From: Cryptobacteroides sp934698975
GTDB taxonomy: Bacteria; Bacteroidota; Bacteroidia; Bacteroidales; UBA932
Direction: 5' to 3'
Assembly: GCA_934698975.1 (NCBI GenBank)
Contig: CAKUVR010000008.1
Span: 1-64,000 of the forward strand
Length of the DNA stretch: 64,000 nt
Below, in pieces: positions 60,434 through 64,000 of this stretch. The notes below the pieces were generated by a model that ran no database searches, had not been told where the DNA came from, and worked only from the letters and a program-made list of their open reading frames with translations. Every line of letters begins with the position of its first letter. Position 1 is the first letter of the stretch. Both the position numbers and the translations under genes were made by a program.

Positions 60434-60462
60434 AGAGGTCATCTATTGATGACCTCTTTTTT
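60434..60462 (+). terminator. tRNA-Gly terminator
   Basis: Perfect ten-base stem AGAGGTCATC/GATGACCTCT with a TATT loop, followed by a run of T. Confidence 0.9.
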
Positions 60463-60498
60463 GTATATCCAAAAACACATAATCAAGCACTTCTCATT

Positions 60499-61269
60499 AT
60501 GGCAGCGTTGTCTAAAGCGAACAGGTTCAATCTTGCGTTCAACATATTCCTTGTGGTCGGAATGGTGTTGGCGGTGACCGTCACGACCATATTCAAACTC
60601 AGGCAGCCGGAAGTGAAGACATTCATGCTGCTTCTTGCAGCGTTCGGCTCCGTGATGGGTGTTGTGAACACGGTCATGTCAGCCAACGGGAACATCCTGA
60701 CATTCGTTTTCGGCTTCATAGACGTGTTGATCGGGACGATTGTCTACCTGGACAACGGCATCATGGGTAATTTTGCCCTCCACGCGTTCTATTTCCTTCC
60801 GATGCAGTTCATAGGATTCTGGCAATGGAGCAAGAGGGGGGCGAAGGTGCGTTCCGGAGAGGATGGCTCACGACTGAAGGCAAGACGGCTGACCGGAAGG
60901 CAGTGGGCTTGGCTGGCGGCGGGAATATTAATAGGCATCGCAGCACTTTACCTTATATTATTATATGTGGACGGAGCGAAACTTGCCGCCGGAAAGATAG
61001 AAAGTGTAGACAGGCCGAAGATTCTCCTCGACGCGGTGGTGATGATTCTGAATATCGCAGGTCAGGTGCTGATGAGCCTTGCGTTCATGGAGCAGTGGTA
61101 CATCTGGATTCTGGTGAATGTATCATCGATTTCTCTTTGGACTGTCGCTGTGATGAGCGGTGTGGGCTCGGGCAATGCGGCTGTGATGCTCATTAAATAC
61201 ATCTTTTACCTTCTCAACTCTCTCAACGGTTTGAGAATATGGCTGAGTCTGAGCCGTGAAAGCGCTTGA
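60499..61269 (+). CDS. pnuC: PnuC-family nicotinamide riboside transporter
   Basis: This 256-residue inner-membrane protein starts at the ATG at 60499; the longer frame overlaps tRNA-Gly. Seven or so hydrophobic segments are visible. Family features are the early VNTVMSANGNILTFVFGFID and HAFYFLPMQFIGFWQW, and near the end LNGLRIWLSL. PnuC proteins take up vitamin-like nucleosides by facilitated diffusion coupled to a kinase. No NadR or thiamine kinase gene is next to it, so the substrate (nicotinamide riboside, thiamine or riboflavin) is open. Confidence 0.82.
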   Translation: MAALSKANRFNLAFNIFLVVGMVLAVTVTTIFKLRQPEVKTFMLLLAAFGSVMGVVNTVMSANGNILTFVFGFIDVLIGTIVYLDNGIMGNFALHAFYFLPMQFIGFWQWSKRGAKVRSGEDGSRLKARRLTGRQWAWLAAGILIGIAALYLILLYVDGAKLAAGKIESVDRPKILLDAVVMILNIAGQVLMSLAFMEQWYIWILVNVSSISLWTVAVMSGVGSGNAAVMLIKYIFYLLNSLNGLRIWLSLSRESA

Positions 61270-61303
61270 CCCACTCTGCCCGACGATGGCCATAGGCCGT
61301 AAA

Positions 61304-61335
61304 TTTGGATAATTGACTATTTTTTACTTACTTTG
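61304..61335 (+). promoter_or_regulatory. acpP promoter and structured leader
   Basis: TTTG at 61304-61307, 20 bases, then TTACTTTG at 61328-61335 (one change from TAnnTTTG). The leader of about 78 bases contains long-range arms CGCTATT (61339-61345) and AATAGCG (61376-61382). Confidence 0.45.
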
Positions 61336-61419
61336 TGGCGCTATTTGTTTCCGGGTCACCTTGTGGGCGGATGGCAATAGCGTAATTAGCAAGAATATAC
61401 TTATTTAATTTATTCAATT

Positions 61420-61677
61420 ATGACTGAAGAAGAAATTGTAAAGCAGGTCAAAGCGATTATCGTTGACAAGCTGGGCGTTGAGGAGTCAGAAGTGACTGAG
61501 AGCGCCAACTTCACAAATGATCTCGGAGCTGATTCTCTTGACACAGTTGAGCTTCTTATGGAGTTTGAGAGAGTGTTCGGAATCAAGATTCCTGATGAGG
61601 AGACAAGCACAATCGCTACCGTTAAGGATGCAATCGACAAAGTCAAGGAAAAGCTCGCCGGCAAGGAGGAAGCATAA
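61420..61677 (+). CDS. acpP: acyl carrier protein
   Basis: This 85-residue acidic protein carries the growing fatty acyl chain. The phosphopantetheine serine is in GADSLDTVELLMEFE (Ser near residue 39). It shows standard helices, with VKQVKAIIVDKLGV at the start and FGIKIPDEE before the last helix. fabF, its common neighbour, is not present; a terminator follows directly. Confidence 0.97.
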   Translation: MTEEEIVKQVKAIIVDKLGVEESEVTESANFTNDLGADSLDTVELLMEFERVFGIKIPDEETSTIATVKDAIDKVKEKLAGKEEA

Positions 61678-61693
61678 TAATCCTTTGACGTGA

Positions 61694-61733
61694 CAAAATT
61701 AAGCCTCGGACCGAAATCCGAGGCTTAATTTTA
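61694..61733. terminator. bidirectional terminator, acpP / DUF4270 gene
   Basis: A perfect 16-base stem (61695-61710 and 61717-61732) with a six-base loop and A/T-rich flanks on both sides. Its right edge overlaps the stop codon of the convergent DUF4270 gene. Confidence 0.9.
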
Positions 61734-63371
61734 TTTTTCAGGATATCCTTTCGGAATGGCGAATGTCACTTTCAGCCTAGGCTTCTTGCCTTCAGCCTTC
61801 GGGCCGCGAAGCACGGCACGATAGTAGCGATCCTTGTCCAGTTCGGTGCTGGATGTCGTCGTGGTGGCCGATGAAGAGGCGTATTGAGCCATCGCCTGAT
61901 AGTTATAGTAGTTGTTGTAATAACTACCGTAACCGCCGTAGCCTCCGTAACCGTAGCCGTAACTGCCATATCCGTATCCCCCGTAGATCTGGTTGTAGTA
62001 AGAGGCATAGGCCATCTGCTGGTAGAAGTTGGCCATTTCCTCGGCCTCCGCGTCAGTTGTGGTTGTCTTTTCGTACCACATGATCAGGAACCAGATATCA
62101 TAGTTTGAAAGTTTGCTGTCGTCAGCCTTTTTTCTTATGATCTGCTGGACGTGGTGAGTGATATCCGGCGCATAGTTGCAAAGCGATCGGTTGATGTCTC
62201 CTTGGTTCTCGTCCGAAGCGCTTGCGTCAGTCAGTCCGGCGAAAGTAACAGTCGTGTCGGTGCTGATCTTGATGGTCGGGCTCAAGACCTTTGGGTAACG
62301 GAACATTGTCGTGTAGTCTTCCGGAAAATCGAACGGCATCTCGATCGTGGCCTTGGAAATCAGGGTTGTTACAGGGTCGCCGCCTTTTTTTACAATCTCA
62401 GCGTTGACCAGACGCTGGATCTCTGACGCCGGGACAACCGGCTTGACCCCGCTTCCTCCTTCAATCAGAATCTTGTCATCCGCTTTACCGACAAGATGGT
62501 CCGATTCATGGCGGTCAACATTGAACACGTACTGAGAAGGAACTTTCTTTACATTGATCAGAGAATCGAGATCCTGCATTTCGATCGGACTGAAATAGAA
62601 CATCAGGCTCGAATCCTTTCTTTCTCCATTGAATTCTCCGTTGAAGTAAAGTATGGCGTAGTTGTCGGTTCTTGCGATGTAGGACGCTCCGGAACTCTGG
62701 CTGACAAGCCTTAGGATGTCCAGCTCGAACATGTCGAACCTTCCACCGTTGCCGACGGGGTCGTCGGTGCAGAGGTATATTCCAGGAAACTTCTTTGTGT
62801 AGGTCTTCAGATCCTTGAGGTCGTCTTGAGTCATGCTCAGATATTGCTTTCCGTAGTCCTCTGTGAACTCGAACGTCAGCGAGTCCTGACCGTTGGCGAC
62901 AGGAACCCCTTTCGTGATCCTTTTGTCTCCGTGCTTGATTTCGGCTCTGGAGAAGTAATCCTTGGTGCCGAGCGGCTCTGTGAGCGCATAGACATTGACG
63001 TTCTGGAGAATGTTCATTTGATTCTCGTCTGCCACGGAGACTGAATCCACGGCAGCCTTGAACTTGAACCTTTGGAACACCGGATCTTTTCCGAAATCCA
63101 CTGAGTCCAGCACTGGGACAAGCGTCACGACGCTTCCCCTGCTGAAAAGCCCGAAAGTCTCGTCACGGATGGAACCGATGGTGATTCTTCTGGAAGAATA
63201 TGCCGTGAGGCTGTCGATGGATTTCATCCAAATCTCGTCGAGGTCGAACTCCGCCGTGTGGAAGTCGTATTTCTGATCGGTTGGAATATAGTCTCCTCCG
63301 AGGTTCTGATCCACCCCTACGCAAGACACGAGACCTGCCATAAGGGCGATGATTGCTGTGAACTTTCTCAT
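61731..63371 (-). CDS. DUF4270 domain lipoprotein with Tyr/Gly-rich segment
   Basis: This 546-residue lipoprotein (Cys17 in GLVSCVGVDQ) begins with the DUF4270 pattern, NLGGDYIPTDQKY, then SSRRITIGSIRDETFGLFSRG. Near the C-terminus a roughly 35-residue low-complexity stretch (about residues 459-493) is built of Tyr-Gly-Gly and Tyr-Gly units before the last beta strand. DUF4270 proteins are widespread in Bacteroidota beside glycogen synthase genes; the function is not known. It follows the glycogen synthase gene with no gap, so the two are co-transcribed. Confidence 0.85.
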   Translation of the reverse strand: MRKFTAIIALMAGLVSCVGVDQNLGGDYIPTDQKYDFHTAEFDLDEIWMKSIDSLTAYSSRRITIGSIRDETFGLFSRGSVVTLVPVLDSVDFGKDPVFQRFKFKAAVDSVSVADENQMNILQNVNVYALTEPLGTKDYFSRAEIKHGDKRITKGVPVANGQDSLTFEFTEDYGKQYLSMTQDDLKDLKTYTKKFPGIYLCTDDPVGNGGRFDMFELDILRLVSQSSGASYIARTDNYAILYFNGEFNGERKDSSLMFYFSPIEMQDLDSLINVKKVPSQYVFNVDRHESDHLVGKADDKILIEGGSGVKPVVPASEIQRLVNAEIVKKGGDPVTTLISKATIEMPFDFPEDYTTMFRYPKVLSPTIKISTDTTVTFAGLTDASASDENQGDINRSLCNYAPDITHHVQQIIRKKADDSKLSNYDIWFLIMWYEKTTTTDAEAEEMANFYQQMAYASYYNQIYGGYGYGSYGYGYGGYGGYGSYYNNYYNYQAMAQYASSSATTTTSSTELDKDRYYRAVLRGPKAEGKKPRLKVTFAIPKGYPEK

Positions 63372-64000
63372 TTACTGCAACTGTTGATAAAAGTTGTCGT
63401 ATTCCTCGATGTAGCGTCCGCTGGCTATCGACTCCTCATTGAAAGGAAGCGTCGGTATATTCCTGCCCTCACAGAATCTGATCAGTTCAGGGGCAACGTC
63501 TTTGTCTCCGAATATTATACCGTCTGAATACATGGCGGCGGTTTCAGCAAGATTTATGCCAGTGGGATTGTCCGGAAGCGGCACATCAGCCGGCTTTATG
63601 CCGCCGAAGAGGACGTTGTCCTTGAATGAAGGTGAGAAGCTCTCACCGGCGATCTCGCTGTAAAGGGATGTCACAATCCTGCTCCCGCTGAATATGGGAT
63701 CCCCGTTATACGCTTTCTTGAGGTAGAGCGGCACCAGATGCGAGATCCATCCCTGGCAATGGATGACATCAGGAGCCCAGCGCAGTTTCTTGACTGTCTC
63801 CAGCACACCTCTCGCGAAGAAGATGGCTCTTTGCCCGTTATCCTCGAAAAACTTTCCGTCCGCGTCACAGGAGATCTGCTTGCGGCGGAAATAGTCCTCG
63901 TTGTCGATGAAATAGACCTGAATCCTGGCAGACGAAATCGAGGCCACCTTGATCACGAGCGGCCTGTCCACATCTCCGATGATGATGTTCATTCCGGAAA
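63372..64000 (-). CDS. glycogen/starch synthase-like protein (GT5 N-terminal domain), 5' end beyond window
   Basis: The visible 3' part (209 codons) is open to the window edge; an internal Met at 63992 is not the start, because the upstream codons read Ser-Gly as in homologues. Blocks such as RIQVYFIDNEDYF, IFFARGVLETVKKL and PDVIHCQGWISHLVPLYLK match the N-terminal Rossmann domain of GT5 synthases. The protein stops after this domain (EEYDNFYQQLQ), as in the short Bacteroidota form of about 270 residues. About 60 residues are probably missing. Whether the short form is catalytic alone is uncertain. Confidence 0.85.
   Translation of the reverse strand, partial: SGMNIIIGDVDRPLVIKVASISSARIQVYFIDNEDYFRRKQISCDADGKFFEDNGQRAIFFARGVLETVKKLRWAPDVIHCQGWISHLVPLYLKKAYNGDPIFSGSRIVTSLYSEIAGESFSPSFKDNVLFGGIKPADVPLPDNPTGINLAETAAMYSDGIIFGDKDVAPELIRFCEGRNIPTLPFNEESIASGRYIEEYDNFYQQLQ

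Overview
This window comes from the chromosome of a member of the Bacteroidota, most likely order Bacteroidales. The evidence is the promoter type (TTTG, about 19 bases, then TAnnTTTG), the many lipoproteins and TonB-linked outer-membrane genes, Bacteroidota-restricted families (DUF4270, DUF4465, DUF4876, DUF6850, S46 dipeptidyl peptidase, short GT5 glycogen synthase) and an S16 protein with a long Ala/Glu tail. Base composition looks close to half G+C. No rRNA, CRISPR array, insertion sequence or phage gene was seen. The genus cannot be named from the sequence alone.

Layout. 1-0.55 kb: an OmpR-type response regulator whose 3' half is frameshifted. 0.8-7.5 kb, plus strand: purine synthesis purF, purM, purH, purD and folD. 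7.7-10.7 kb: purine salvage xpt and a xanthine permease (minus), divergent from a LacI-family regulator (plus). 10.9-23.8 kb, minus: the transcription/translation block Thr-Tyr-Gly-Thr tRNAs, tuf, tRNA-Trp, secE, nusG, rplK, rplA, rplJ, rplL, an internal terminator, rpoB, rpoC. 23.9-25.7 kb: dxs (minus). 25.8-30.3 kb: two paralogous MFS transporters and a surface-type lipoprotein. 30.4-36.1 kb: a diaminopimelate/lysine operon (dapE-like, lysC, dapB, dapA, dapD, dapF). 36.1-38.8 kb: a DUF4465 lipoprotein and a DUF975 membrane protein, convergent with rpsP-rimM. 38.9-40.8 kb: tRNA-Leu and a TPR lipoprotein. 40.9-46.0 kb: a sigma-54 activator, lptE, a small helical protein, secG, and a ClpB without its N domain. 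46.1-58.7 kb, minus: a six-gene operon with three unrelated peptidases (C69, M16, S46), a TonB-dependent receptor, a DUF4876 lipoprotein and a DUF6850 outer-membrane protein, apparently for peptide harvest. 58.7-64 kb: a small periplasmic protein, pheS, tRNA-Gly, pnuC, acpP, then a DUF4270 lipoprotein and the end of a glycogen synthase gene that leaves the window.

How the parts connect. The first 10.7 kb is a purine block: five purine/folate synthesis genes, the salvage pair and a regulator, with a shared 10-base LacI-like element in the purF leader and in the xpt/lacI intergenic region. The 46-58.7 kb operon reads as a complete route from extracellular protein to imported peptide.

Three sequence-level signals are not explained by the genes. 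First, the hexamer GAATAT/ATATTC occurs about 150 times by eye count, about five to six times the number expected, on both strands. Second, two long hairpins share the constant loop GTAACGTG but have different, base-paired arms, each in a spacer between convergent genes. Third, four copies of a short palindrome have a constant core (GAGCYTGTCGA type) and covarying arms; one of them lies in frame inside dapF.
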